Below are positions 1-7,886 of a stretch of 34,396 nucleotides of DNA, piece after piece. The notes under the pieces are model-generated. The model was given only the letters and a program-made list of their open reading frames with translations. It did no database searches and was not told the origin of the DNA. This stretch comes from Candidatus Thorarchaeota archaeon. GTDB lineage: Archaea > Asgardarchaeota > Thorarchaeia > Thorarchaeales > Thorarchaeaceae. The first letter of the stretch is position 1; each line of letters begins with the position of its first letter. The DNA lies in contig PRDJ01000073.1 of the NCBI GenBank assembly GCA_003345555.1, positions 1 to 34,396 of the forward strand. Reading direction: 5' to 3'. The translations under genes were made by a program, and so were the position numbers.

Positions 1-304
1 TCTTTCTCGCCCGGTCCCCGTGCTTTGAGCTTTGACAGGTTGAATCGAACGCGGTGTCGTTTCGGGATCACTAGACAAAATGAACCACCCGTTTTGATGT
101 AAGGGATTCGAGCAGCCTAGATATCGCAAGTCGACGTACTGATTCAAAGAGATTGCGGCTCGATGAATCCTCTCTGAAATTGATGACAGAGTGCTAGGGC
201 AGAAGCGTCTTGGCCTCTCAGCGAAGGAATATATGACACTGAGGCTTGTTAAATGAAAGCGATGAGCCAGAGTTGGCTTGTGAAAGACAAGTGGCGGGGC
301 CAGA
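1..304. other. Upstream non-coding stretch
   Basis: I see no convincing gene here. One frame is open from the window edge to about position 105 on the plus strand, but its translation is Arg/Pro-rich and resembles no family I know. The only feature I can support is a TATA-like element near 228-235 that would serve the gene starting at 305. Confidence 0.5.
228..235 (+). promoter_or_regulatory. TATA-like promoter element for the MGMT-like gene
   Basis: AATATATG lies about 75 bp before the ATG at 305. An archaeal TATA box sits about 26 bp upstream of transcription, which would give a leader of about 45-50 nt. A second AT-rich stretch (TTGTTAAAT, about 248-256) is an alternative with a shorter leader. 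Confidence 0.35.
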
Positions 305-799
305 ATGAGTTACAGAAGGAAATCTTGGCAGGAGAAGTTGGCAGACAAGAAGGGCTTACCGAAGATACTGAGGCTGGAGAAGACATTTCCATGTTACAAC
401 GCAGTTCACAAGATGGGAGCTGAGGCAGGCGACGAAGTGGTCCTCGTTAATCCCAGCGAAGTCGTTGAGATTATGAAAGAGGTACCAGAGGGAAAACTAA
501 CAACTATCGTCCAAATCTGCAGGAAGATTGCTGAAAAGCACAACGTTAAGGCTTGTTGCTCTCTCACGACGGGAATCTTCATCATGATTGCAGCCAACGC
601 AGCCGAAGAAGCTGCTAGTCAAGCGGGAGATATCACTATTCCCTATTGGCGGACTCTGAAGGCAGATGGATCCTTGAATGAGAAATACCCCGGCGGAGCT
701 GAAGGCCATAGGAAGAAGCTCGAGAGAGAAGGATTTCCTGTAATCAAGAAAGGAAAGAAGTATTTCGTTGAGAATTACCAGGATTTCTTGGAAGATTGA
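305..799 (+). CDS. MGMT/alkyltransferase-like (ATL) family protein
   Basis: This 164-aa protein resembles the DNA-binding domain of O6-alkylguanine-DNA alkyltransferases. The segment VPEGKLTTIVQI (about residues 60-71) matches the helix-turn-helix start usually written PxGKVxTYGxI. The segment IPYWRTLKADGSLN (about 112-125) occupies the place of the active-site motif PCHRV, and the segment starting KYPGG matches the downstream family signature. The methyl-accepting Cys is absent: Tyr114-Trp115 stands where Pro-Cys-His would be. As in ATL proteins, the likely role is recognising alkylated bases without repairing them, but that is inference. The N-terminal 45 residues are basic and family-specific. 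The gene appears monocistronic, ending before a hairpin and T-rich tract. Confidence 0.75.
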   Translation: MSYRRKSWQEKLADKKGLPKILRLEKTFPCYNAVHKMGAEAGDEVVLVNPSEVVEIMKEVPEGKLTTIVQICRKIAEKHNVKACCSLTTGIFIMIAANAAEEAASQAGDITIPYWRTLKADGSLNEKYPGGAEGHRKKLEREGFPVIKKGKKYFVENYQDFLED

Positions 800-901
800 T
801 AGTGACTTTCCCTCCTCCATAGGACTTGGGATAATTGCTCCAATGTGTCTTGACAATTCCCATTTTCGATCTGTTTGGAAATGGCATAGAACGATTCCAA
901 T

Positions 902-930
902 ATGCCTAATCGGGGCATTTCCTTTTTCCG
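902..930 (+). terminator. Hairpin plus T-rich tract downstream of the MGMT-like gene
   Basis: ATGCC (902-906) pairs with GGCAT (914-918) around a short loop, extended by one T-G pair. TTTCCTTTTTCC follows immediately. The placement between convergent genes fits transcription termination; the stem is short. Confidence 0.4.
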
Positions 931-934
931 GATT

Positions 935-1189
935 TCAGGCTGGGTAATCTCTCCTCTTTGTCAGCCATAGCGCCATTGTCAATGTCGTTACTGGAATAAG
1001 AATACTCAAAGGGAGTATGATGAAAAGAAGAGGAATTCGAATATCCGTTCCTGCGGGAAACATTATCAGAAGCACAAACACAAGGGTCACGCCAAGCACA
1101 CCACTCATCACAACCAGAATTGAGCTCACAAGATAGGCCCATTTCGGTGGTGTGTCCACAGGTCTCAACTGTCTTCCCGCAACCTTCAT
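935..1189 (-). CDS. Small two-helix membrane protein
   Basis: This 84-aa protein has two strongly hydrophobic segments, about residues 17-42 and 49-71, separated by a short polar turn, and ends in a positively charged tail (TKRRDYPA). I do not recognise a family. I chose the ATG at 1189 because the same frame extends upstream to 1516 but that extension is Cys/His/Arg-rich, lacks hydrophobic periodicity and spans a repeat array, so it looks non-coding. A GAGG sequence sits only about 2 nt before the ATG, too close to be a good ribosome site, so a GTG or TTG slightly upstream cannot be excluded. It is convergent with the MGMT-like gene. Confidence 0.45.
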   Translation of the reverse strand: MKVAGRQLRPVDTPPKWAYLVSSILVVMSGVLGVTLVFVLLIMFPAGTDIRIPLLFIILPLSILIPVTTLTMALWLTKRRDYPA

Positions 1190-1396
1190 TCCTCGTATGC
1201 TTATGGGTTTTGCCAACGAGCGACTTACTAGGACAAATCGATATACGTCATAATCAGGGGGCCCCCAGCTCCGTAGATGTACTTGTGGGCACAGTGAGGT
1301 GGAAAAGAAGGTAATATCCGATACTCCTAAGCCGCAGCGGTGGGCAGGCTTGTGCTTGCAGCTGGTTTCTAGGTTAGCGCGGCATGGAGCGATGAC

Positions 1397-1436
1397 CGAG
1401 CATGCATTTCGAGCATGTATCTCCGTGCATGCATCT
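1397..1436. repeat. Three imperfect 13-bp direct repeats
   Basis: Copies are CGAGCATGCATTT (1397-1409), CGAGCATGTATCT (1410-1422) and CGTGCATGCATCT (1424-1436), with one extra C before the third. Each contains ATGCAT/GCATGC-type palindromic sequence. Function unknown; it could be a protein-binding site or replication slippage. Confidence 0.55.
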
Positions 1437-1523
1437 CGTGGGTCAGGCACCCAACTTGCTCTTTGACGGGTCCATTCGTAGCCTAAGTCCTCCGTCAACA
1501 GCGAAGCTTGCGTCAATCAAGCT

Positions 1524-1562
1524 GGTTATAGAACACTTAGGAAGTTCCTGAGCAAGGGAGGA
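1524..1562 (+). promoter_or_regulatory. TATA-like element and Shine-Dalgarno for the serine hydrolase
   Basis: GGTTATAGAA (1524-1533) would place transcription start near 1553. GGGAGGA (1556-1562) is a strong ribosome site 11 nt before TTG at 1574, which supports that non-ATG start. Confidence 0.45.
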
Positions 1563-1573
1563 AAAATCAGCTC

Positions 1574-2878
1574 TTGAGAAGAAATGCTGGACTGCGGAGT
1601 ACGGTGGCTCCGCTGCTCATCATCTTGTTCCTCTGCACTACGATGTCTTGCTTTTCAGCTGTGTCAGGGCGGTCCGACATAAACGAAATCGTGCCATCGT
1701 CCCAGAGGAATATCCCTCCTGACTATTGGCCCACAGAAGGCTGGAGGAACAGCACGCCTCAGGAACACGGGATGAACAATGAAACCCTTTACGACATGGT
1801 GCGGCTGATAGATGCCCAAGACTATCCCGTTCTCTCGATTGTCATCGTGAAGGATGGTTACGTCGTCTTTGAGCAGTATTTGAGCGAGTATCTCACTGCG
1901 CAATACCGTCACCTCCTTCACTCGGTCACGAAGAGCTTCACTGGTGCACTGATTGGAATCGCCTTTCAGCAGGGTCTCCTTAGTGGAGTCAATGAGACAG
2001 TCCTTAGTTTCTTCCCCGAGTACGAGATAGCCAATCCTGACCCTCGAAAGGACCGGATGACAATCGAGGATCTCCTCACAATGACCCCCGGTCTGGATTG
2101 GGACGAGTGGTCAACTCCCTACGTTGACCCGGATACCAATACACTCATGGGCATGATGTACAGTTCCGACGCGGTGAAATTCGTTCTAGACCGTCCCATG
2201 ACCTCAGAACCCGGGACTACTTGGACCTATTGTGGAGGCGCGTCCGTCCTACTTGGTGCAATCATCCAAAAAGTGTCGAATAGCAGTACACTGGAATTCG
2301 CTCATGAGTACCTCTTTGATCCTCTAGGATTCGATTATGGGACCTGGTATCTATTACCTGGCGGCTGGTACAACACTCAAGGAGGACTCAGGCTCACAAC
2401 ATTGGACATTGCGAGACTTGGGTTCCTTTACCTCAATAATGGCACATGGGATGGGACACAGATACTCCCAGCTGATTTCATCGCTCAAGCAACCAGTCCT
2501 ATTGATATCCCAAATGCACTCGGTGAACCATTTGGATATGGTTGGCATTGGTGGACTCGTTCGGACCTAGGAGTTTATTTCGCATATGGGCGATACGGTC
2601 AGAAGATCATGGTTTCGCCTGAGCACGACTTGGTGGTAGCTTTCAATGCGATGGTTCCGGATGATGGGTATGACCCTGAGTTCGACCTTTTCAGGGACTA
2701 CATTCTGAAGTCTATTGAAGAAGGGCCAGACAAAAGCGGAACTGACTCGATTCCCATTCAACTATACGTGGCTGGGCTCGTCCTAAGCGTCACCATGATT
2801 CCATTGATTGCTGCAGCGGTCTATGTATCAGTTGCTAGATTCCAGCACCGGAAACCCCTATCACCGGAAACCCCCTGA
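1574..2878 (+). CDS. Exported serine hydrolase, beta-lactamase/penicillin-binding-protein fold
   Basis: This 434-aa protein belongs to the class C beta-lactamase-like serine hydrolases (Pfam Beta-lactamase). The nucleophile motif SxxK is S117-V-T-K120 within LLHSVTKSFTG, and the second motif is Y219-C-G in the segment TWTYCGGAS. The third motif (normally KTG or HxG) is replaced by YGRYGQK near 338-344. A hydrophobic segment at residues 11-30 is a signal peptide or anchor, and a C-terminal helix (about 397-420) is followed by basic residues, so the catalytic domain should face outside the cell. The start is TTG, chosen for its strong upstream Shine-Dalgarno; no in-frame ATG is nearby. Substrate is unknown: esterase, peptidase or amidase are all possible. 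Its last codons overlap the convergent DUF2207-like gene by 18 bp. Confidence 0.88.
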   Translation: MRRNAGLRSTVAPLLIILFLCTTMSCFSAVSGRSDINEIVPSSQRNIPPDYWPTEGWRNSTPQEHGMNNETLYDMVRLIDAQDYPVLSIVIVKDGYVVFEQYLSEYLTAQYRHLLHSVTKSFTGALIGIAFQQGLLSGVNETVLSFFPEYEIANPDPRKDRMTIEDLLTMTPGLDWDEWSTPYVDPDTNTLMGMMYSSDAVKFVLDRPMTSEPGTTWTYCGGASVLLGAIIQKVSNSSTLEFAHEYLFDPLGFDYGTWYLLPGGWYNTQGGLRLTTLDIARLGFLYLNNGTWDGTQILPADFIAQATSPIDIPNALGEPFGYGWHWWTRSDLGVYFAYGRYGQKIMVSPEHDLVVAFNAMVPDDGYDPEFDLFRDYILKSIEEGPDKSGTDSIPIQLYVAGLVLSVTMIPLIAAAVYVSVARFQHRKPLSPETP

Positions 2879-3010
2879 TACACAAGCCGAGTGACATGCT
2901 GAGTGACATGCCGAGTGGCAGACACATGCTGAGTGACACGCCGAGTGGCAAGCTGAATGACATGCATCATGCGAAACACATGCACTGTGACACGCATCAT
3001 GTTGTACGCA
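2861..3010 (-). repeat. Coding repeat: CHSA units at the C-terminus of the DUF2207-like protein
   Basis: Seven CHSA tetrapeptides, some in direct tandem and some separated by V, VC or VSHDA, are encoded by a 12-bp-periodic DNA repeat. Synonymous positions vary between copies (TCG/TCA for Ser, GCG/GCA/GCT for Ala), which suggests the protein repeat is maintained rather than being a recent DNA expansion. Confidence 0.7.
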
Positions 3011-4990
3011 TCGACTGGTGCCCTCAAGAATCGGTTTCAGCGGTTCAGTGATTATCTTGCCGACGTTCTCTACCACTTTCCCGATCGTTGAAGCCACATT
3101 CGAGATAATCTGAGCGGTTGCCTGTCCTACGTCTCCCACGGCTCGTCCGATATCAGATATTGCTTGCCCGGTTGCCGTTGAGATGTCTCCAAACCAAGTT
3201 GGCACCTGTGGTGGGGCGGCACCGGACTCGGGGTGAGAGAATGAATCGTGAATGTAAGTATCGTGATGGGGGCTCATGTAGAGCCAATACCACGCCCAGC
3301 CATGATACGATCCACTGAAGTAGTAATCTGAACGAGCATCAATCGTGGGATTGGACTGTAGCTCTTCCCAAGCCCCCTCAGCAAGCTTCTCATGCTCGGC
3401 CTTTGTGGCTTCGAAGTCGGCCTGCCAAGACTTCTTCTGCACTTCATCAGCGAGACGCTCCACTAAGTCGTCCAGCTTCTCGGCATCAAACTCATCATCC
3501 ACGACAGCATCAACGAGCATCTGCTCATAGTAGGTCAGCTCCTCAAGCTGTATTCCAGTGACAGACACTTTGAGCGGGTCAACAGACAGAACCCTCAGTG
3601 CTCCTTTCTTGACGCAGGACATCAGTATCATAGAGACTATCTTTTGCCTGCTCTCATTCACAAAGAAGGCGGACTCAACTGGGTCGAGCTCGGCGATCGT
3701 TCCGGGCGTGCCAAGTGTCTGGATAGCTATCTCAGGTTTCTTGTAGACGCCTGTGGTTTCGTCAGGCTCCCACCTCGCTCCATAGTGAGAAGTCACCTTC
3801 TTGTAGCCATAGTATGCAATTCCTGCGAATGCTAGGACTCCGAACCCAAGAATCCACGCGCTTGGAGGAATCAACGGTGGTATGTATTCTGTGACGTAGA
3901 CGTTTACTGTGAACACGAGCCACTCCGACGCATTCAGACTAGATGATGATACTTGGAAGGTCACTGGCAGGATTGCCGGCACATTTGCAGGCACGAATTC
4001 GTACGTTAGGAACTGGCCCTCACCTCCAACCAAGGCACCCAGAAATGTTGAGACCTCACCGGAGGTCATGGTCAGATTGATGGGGACTGCCACCGAGACA
4101 GTCACATCCTGCAAATCTGCGTCACCGATGTTGTATACGCCAAAATCGACGTTGAATGGTATATTGGCTTGGGCGTCGATATAATTCACGGCATCAGACC
4201 ACAACGCACCCGGTTGAACATAAGGGGCATAGAATGACCAGTTCGTATAATGGAATATTCTCAGATGCTCCTCAGTGTTGGCGGGGTTTGCGGTCAGACT
4301 AACACTGAAGTTTCTGGGCGAGGCCAAGGGATTGGAGGGGTATGCCAAGAGACTGTATGAATCGTAGCTTCGTTCACTGCCTCCGCTCCATATTCCCTGA
4401 CGAGAGTCCACAACATACCCAGAGTAGTTTGCACCTTCCTGAGTTATTCCTCCTTCCCCACTTATCCACGAAGGCTGCATGACTATTGGGTATATCACGC
4501 GGACGTTCTCGATATCGACCGTCTGAAACCATTGCACCGGTGCCCAATTGAAGACTCCCAAATCCAATGTCTGTTGGATTATGCGGCTCGTACTGAAATA
4601 CCCGAAGACGACGGTGACCGTCTTGCCACTTTCTGTACGCGGAGTCCAGTCTAGACCATATCCTCCTGACTTGGTCGTTACAATAAGACTGTACTTGGTG
4701 CCGTCCATCTGGACATAAGCCCGATCAGGGTCGTATGCATTCGACTCTTGAATGCCAAGCAGGTCGAAACCCCCGAGCGAGCCACTGATTACCGAGAAGT
4801 TCATCCAGTATGTAACATTGATTCGCCCGTTTAGAAGGACAACCACGTCAACGAACACGCCATCGATATTCACGACTGAACTCTGACTCGGTACAGCTGC
4901 CGTACTGAAAAGGGGCATCAATAATAGTGCAGAGAGCACCACAACCGAGCCGAGCAAAGGCCTACGACCGGACAACAACCTACTCTTCAT
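2861..4990 (-). CDS. DUF2207-like membrane protein with Cys-His repeat tail
   Basis: This 709-aa protein starts with a signal peptide (about residues 10-33), followed by a long beta-rich extracellular region with many potential N-glycosylation sites, one membrane helix (about 376-396) and a cytoplasmic part. The region after the helix (TIAELDPVESAFF, then a helix ending KKGALRV) matches DUF2207-type predicted membrane proteins. A helical segment (about 480-545) is acidic, and a low-complexity amphipathic stretch (about 600-655) precedes the tail. The last 49 residues contain 11 Cys and 9 His, mostly as CHSA units, ending SGGFR. I chose ATG at 4990 because it gives a compact signal peptide; a TTG 12 codons upstream (5026) is the alternative. 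Function is unknown; metal binding by the tail is inference. Confidence 0.75.
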   Translation of the reverse strand: MKSRLLSGRRPLLGSVVVLSALLLMPLFSTAAVPSQSSVVNIDGVFVDVVVLLNGRINVTYWMNFSVISGSLGGFDLLGIQESNAYDPDRAYVQMDGTKYSLIVTTKSGGYGLDWTPRTESGKTVTVVFGYFSTSRIIQQTLDLGVFNWAPVQWFQTVDIENVRVIYPIVMQPSWISGEGGITQEGANYSGYVVDSRQGIWSGGSERSYDSYSLLAYPSNPLASPRNFSVSLTANPANTEEHLRIFHYTNWSFYAPYVQPGALWSDAVNYIDAQANIPFNVDFGVYNIGDADLQDVTVSVAVPINLTMTSGEVSTFLGALVGGEGQFLTYEFVPANVPAILPVTFQVSSSSLNASEWLVFTVNVYVTEYIPPLIPPSAWILGFGVLAFAGIAYYGYKKVTSHYGARWEPDETTGVYKKPEIAIQTLGTPGTIAELDPVESAFFVNESRQKIVSMILMSCVKKGALRVLSVDPLKVSVTGIQLEELTYYEQMLVDAVVDDEFDAEKLDDLVERLADEVQKKSWQADFEATKAEHEKLAEGAWEELQSNPTIDARSDYYFSGSYHGWAWYWLYMSPHHDTYIHDSFSHPESGAAPPQVPTWFGDISTATGQAISDIGRAVGDVGQATAQIISNVASTIGKVVENVGKIITEPLKPILEGTSRCVQHDACHSACVSHDACHSACHSACHSACVCHSACHSACHSACVSGGFR

Positions 4991-5084
4991 TCGTCGCACA
5001 CCGCCCGCGAAAGAGGGATTGGCCAACGCGAGTGTATCGTCTTGTTCCGTGAATCATTTAGTAACAGTCTGAACCACTGATTTC

Positions 5085-5480
5085 TCACTGGCCTTTTCTG
5101 GCCCGAAGCATTTCTGCCTGCGCCGCGGTAAGCTCCGACAAGTCAGCTTTTGCGGTGGCCCACTCTGCCATTTCTGGAAATGCATCAATCATGCCACTCC
5201 AGACGACGTGATATGCTTTCTTCAGAACAACCGCAGCATCCGAATCCTTTCCAACATACTCGAAGAAGCACTTCACCATGACTGGTGTCTGATCCGACAC
5301 ACTGGATGGTACCTCTGTGCCAAAGCCTGCAAAGGCTACATCCAGTTCATGCAGAACGTCAAGCCTCTCCCGTAGACCAGCTGCGAGAACCGGCAGGTCA
5401 ATGTCGTAAGCGCTGAATTGCATAACCAGTTTCTTGCCACTGATTGTGCCGTACGGCAGTCTAGATTCGCTCGAACTCAT
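5085..5480 (-). CDS. Uncharacterised 131-aa soluble protein
   Basis: I do not recognise this protein. It has no membrane segment or signal peptide. It has a mixed N-terminal half and a helical C-terminal half (about residues 80-125) rich in Ala, Glu and Lys, with one Cys in the segment VKCFFEYVG. The ATG at 5480 is the only sensible start. It is divergent from the radical SAM gene, about 120 bp apart, and a CATAACC element near 5510 would make it nearly leaderless. The shared upstream region makes co-regulation with the radical SAM protein possible, but nothing in the sequence shows that it is a substrate. Confidence 0.65.
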   Translation of the reverse strand: MSSSESRLPYGTISGKKLVMQFSAYDIDLPVLAAGLRERLDVLHELDVAFAGFGTEVPSSVSDQTPVMVKCFFEYVGKDSDAAVVLKKAYHVVWSGMIDAFPEMAEWATAKADLSELTAAQAEMLRARKGQ

Positions 5481-5492
5481 AGCACGATGACT

Positions 5493-5507
5493 CCAGTATT
5501 ATGCTGG
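5493..5507. promoter_or_regulatory. Dyad in the divergent promoter region
   Basis: CCAG (5493-5496) and CTGG (5504-5507) flank an AT-rich centre (TATTATG). It lies between the divergent 131-aa gene and the radical SAM gene and could be an operator or part of a promoter. Confidence 0.3.
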
Positions 5508-5588
5508 TTATGTGTCCAGTCTAGAGGTTGATAAGCCTTTCAGCTGAAGGTGCTGGTTCAGAACCATTAAGAGGATTCGCGCTCTTTC

Positions 5589-5594
5589 GGGAGG
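5589..5594 (+). promoter_or_regulatory. Shine-Dalgarno deciding the radical SAM start
   Basis: GGGAGG ends 5 nt before ATG at 5600. This favours 5600 over the in-frame TTG at 5528, which lacks such a site. An AT-rich ATTAAG near 5568-5573 could be the promoter core. Confidence 0.6.
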
Positions 5595-5599
5595 CAGAC

Positions 5600-7021
5600 A
5601 TGGAAGCCCCCAGCTATAGTTACACTCTCGACGATCTTTCGTGGGTACCGAAGTTCATGAATGAAGTAAAGGACTTCTTCTTTGCTAGGTCCGAAGACAA
5701 CCTGCTGATTCTCAGACCCAACAAGACGATGCACCTTAATGAAAGCGCCATGATCATGCTAAAGATGCTTCTCGATGGAAAAGAGCCGGCACATGTTGTT
5801 GAACACTTCGTGAAACACTTCAACGCAGAGCAGCAGACTGTCTTGAATGACCTTGCCGCATTCGTCGAGGATCTCAGGAGGATGACGGTTGGGGACCAGA
5901 ACATACTTGCTTACAAAACAGCGAGAATCATCCCGTTTGGTTCGGCCGAGATAAGGTATCCAGTTCTCAGTGAGATTGCACTCACGTATCGATGCAATAA
6001 CAAATGCAAGTTCTGCTATGCCTACTCTCCATACCGGGAATCAAAAGAGATGTCCACAGAGGAAGTCAAGCACGCAATGGACATCATTGTGGACGATGCA
6101 CATGTTCCCAGTCTCTCTTTCACAGGAGGGGAACCTACCCTTCGCGACGACGTGTTTGATTTGATATCGTACGGTCGCAAGAAAGGACTCCGAATGAACC
6201 TCATCACCAACGGTCGTAGATGTGCAGAGACCTCCTTTGTGGAGCAACTTGTCGCAGCAGGTCTCAACAGCGCGCAGGTTTCAATTGAGGGGCCGAACGC
6301 TCGTATCCATGACTCGATTGCAGGAGTTGAAGGTGCTTTCGAGCAGACAGTGAAAGGCATCAAGAACCTCAAGAAGAGCGGCATCTACACTCACTGCAAC
6401 TCAACTATCTGCAGGCTGAATGTTGATTCCCTGACAGACCTTGTCGACTTCCACGCAGACGAACTTGGCCTAACATACTTCAGCATGAACATGGTAATCT
6501 ACACGGGCACAGCTGCCAAGCTGCGAAACGAGCTGATGATATCATACTCACAGATTGGAGACATTGTCAGACTCGTGAAACATCGCGCGAACAAGAAGGG
6601 ACTGCAGTTCGTTTGGTACGCACCAACACCCGTCTGTCTGTTCAATCCTATTGCTCACGGGCTCGGCGCCAAGAGCTGTGCCTGCTGCGATGGCTTGCTT
6701 TCTGTTGATCCTGAGGGCGGCGTCCTGCCATGTTCAAGTTTCAGTGAACCTGTTGGAAACATACTCAGAGAAGGATTCGATAACGTTTGGCAATCAAGGG
6801 CGGCCCGGTTCTGGCGTGCAAAGGATTTCGCTCCTGAAGGTTGCAGGGCCTGTAGTCACTTTGCCTATTGTACGGCTGCGTGTCCTCTCTATTGGGACGT
6901 GTTTGGATACGAGGAAATCAGACCCTTCTGGCCTGAAAAGACTAAGGTAGGGCGGGCAATCGACGACGCAAGACTGAGTCTAAGAAGAAAGACCAGAGGA
7001 AGCCAGCACGGGATTACTTAG
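5600..7021 (+). CDS. Radical SAM/SPASM protein with N-terminal PqqD-like domain
   Basis: This 473-aa protein has three parts. Residues about 28-96 match the PqqD/RiPP-recognition fold (LLILRPNKTMHLNESA, then LLDG and an alpha-helical end). The radical SAM core begins at about 122, with the 4Fe-4S motif C132-N-N-K-C136-K-F-C139 and SFTGGEPTLRDD as the glycine-rich SAM-binding segment. The C-terminus is a SPASM domain with Cys residues in KSCACCDGLL, GVLPCSSF and EGCRACSHFAYCTAACPL, enough for two auxiliary Fe-S clusters. PqqE-type and other peptide-modifying maturases have this layout, so peptide modification is the leading inference. No obvious precursor peptide gene is adjacent. Heme-related AhbC/NirJ-like roles are an alternative. 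The ATG at 5600 has a strong ribosome site. Confidence 0.85.
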   Translation: MEAPSYSYTLDDLSWVPKFMNEVKDFFFARSEDNLLILRPNKTMHLNESAMIMLKMLLDGKEPAHVVEHFVKHFNAEQQTVLNDLAAFVEDLRRMTVGDQNILAYKTARIIPFGSAEIRYPVLSEIALTYRCNNKCKFCYAYSPYRESKEMSTEEVKHAMDIIVDDAHVPSLSFTGGEPTLRDDVFDLISYGRKKGLRMNLITNGRRCAETSFVEQLVAAGLNSAQVSIEGPNARIHDSIAGVEGAFEQTVKGIKNLKKSGIYTHCNSTICRLNVDSLTDLVDFHADELGLTYFSMNMVIYTGTAAKLRNELMISYSQIGDIVRLVKHRANKKGLQFVWYAPTPVCLFNPIAHGLGAKSCACCDGLLSVDPEGGVLPCSSFSEPVGNILREGFDNVWQSRAARFWRAKDFAPEGCRACSHFAYCTAACPLYWDVFGYEEIRPFWPEKTKVGRAIDDARLSLRRKTRGSQHGIT

Positions 7022-7034
7022 GCAACCCGGCGGT

Positions 7035-7751
7035 CTACTGGACTCCTGCTCGGTTTACGATGACTCGACCACAGTAGGGGCAGGTCTCCTCCTCACCGGG
7101 CAGAACAGGCTTTGCTAGCTTGCCACCGCAGAAGGGGCAACTTGTGACGGATTTCGGCAGCTGTGATACTGCTTCTGATGTGAGAGCGACTCTGGAGTTT
7201 TCATCAATTACCCCGCGGAACTTGCCCTCCTTCGACAGCTCTCTGAGAGCCCCAACAATCTGCTCATCAGTCGCTTCTGTGACGGCAGATATCTGATCGA
7301 ACGTCATTCTTCTTTGAGCAAGAAGCAAGTGAAGAAGACTCTCCTTGAGAGTGACCGCACGAGGGCTGACGATTTCCCATGCTCGCTGGTCAAGGTACAC
7401 TAGCGGTATCTGGCGCCTAGCCAGCTTCTCGGCCGCTTCGGAAACCGCTTGAGGATCGAGCTTCAGTTCCCTTGCTGCCGCATCAACACTTATCCGACCC
7501 TGTTTCTGGACAAGTGGAATTAGCTGGGCTGATACATCGCTGACTCGACTCTCTCGCCTTCCTCTAGATAAAAGCCAGAGACCGATTGCAAGCTCTGGGA
7601 GCCCAAGGATGCCCCATGCCACGATACCTGAAATCAGCCTTACTCCTAATTCGGGCGACACATCTGCAGTTGCAGTGTATACCAGATAAACCATAGCTAG
7701 AGATAGTATCACCAAAATGATACCAAGTAGTTGTACAAACCTTGGGTTCAC
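7035..7751 (-). CDS. Membrane-anchored winged-helix/zinc-ribbon protein
   Basis: The 238-aa protein begins with two membrane helices (about residues 6-27 and 38-60), then has two helix-rich segments that look like tandem winged-helix domains (about 75-125 and 132-190). It ends in a zinc ribbon with C205-x2-C208 and C224-x2-C227 (SCPFCGG and ETCPYCG). Membrane-tethered winged-helix proteins may sense membrane state and act on DNA or on partner proteins; here that is inference only. The start is GTG at 7751, which places the first helix right at the N-terminus; there is no clear ribosome site. It is convergent with the radical SAM gene, with 13 bp between them. Confidence 0.65.
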   Translation of the reverse strand: MNPRFVQLLGIILVILSLAMVYLVYTATADVSPELGVRLISGIVAWGILGLPELAIGLWLLSRGRRESRVSDVSAQLIPLVQKQGRISVDAAARELKLDPQAVSEAAEKLARRQIPLVYLDQRAWEIVSPRAVTLKESLLHLLLAQRRMTFDQISAVTEATDEQIVGALRELSKEGKFRGVIDENSRVALTSEAVSQLPKSVTSCPFCGGKLAKPVLPGEEETCPYCGRVIVNRAGVQ

Positions 7752-7829
7752 CGTTCTCAGCCTAGAAAGGGGACTGCTGCCCCCTCAGTTATACCTTCTC
7801 ATCGCCACTGGTATCCGTGCCCACAATAG

Positions 7830-7837
7830 TTTTATTA
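7830..7837 (+). promoter_or_regulatory. TATA-like element for the ACT-like gene
   Basis: TTTTATTA lies about 50 bp before the ATG at 7887, predicting a leader of about 27 nt. Confidence 0.45.
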
Positions 7838-7886
7838 CCTCAGTCATTAAGTCCGAGACAACTCAGACCGACAGGATGTATAGCTC

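Larger units (their letters stand above)
1190..1573. other. Non-coding interval with short repeat and promoter
   Basis: No gene is supported between the small membrane protein and the serine hydrolase. The interval holds an imperfect 13-bp triplicate repeat (1397-1436) and, at its end, the promoter and ribosome site of the hydrolase. Confidence 0.45.

Noticed and set aside
1..60. tRNA-like T-arm (GGTTGAATCGAACGC) near the left edge
   Set aside because: The flanking bases do not form a T-stem on either strand and there is no acceptor or anticodon arm.
1190..1516. Upstream in-frame extension of the small membrane protein to 1516 (minus strand)
   Set aside because: The extra 109 residues are Cys/His/Arg-rich, lack any hydrophobic or domain pattern and run through the 13-bp repeats, so they look non-coding.
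2821..3027. Plus- and minus-strand reading frames across the Cys-His repeat in other frames
   Set aside because: They are by-products of the 12-bp repeat; the long minus-strand frame has the signal peptide, membrane helix and DUF2207-like segment.
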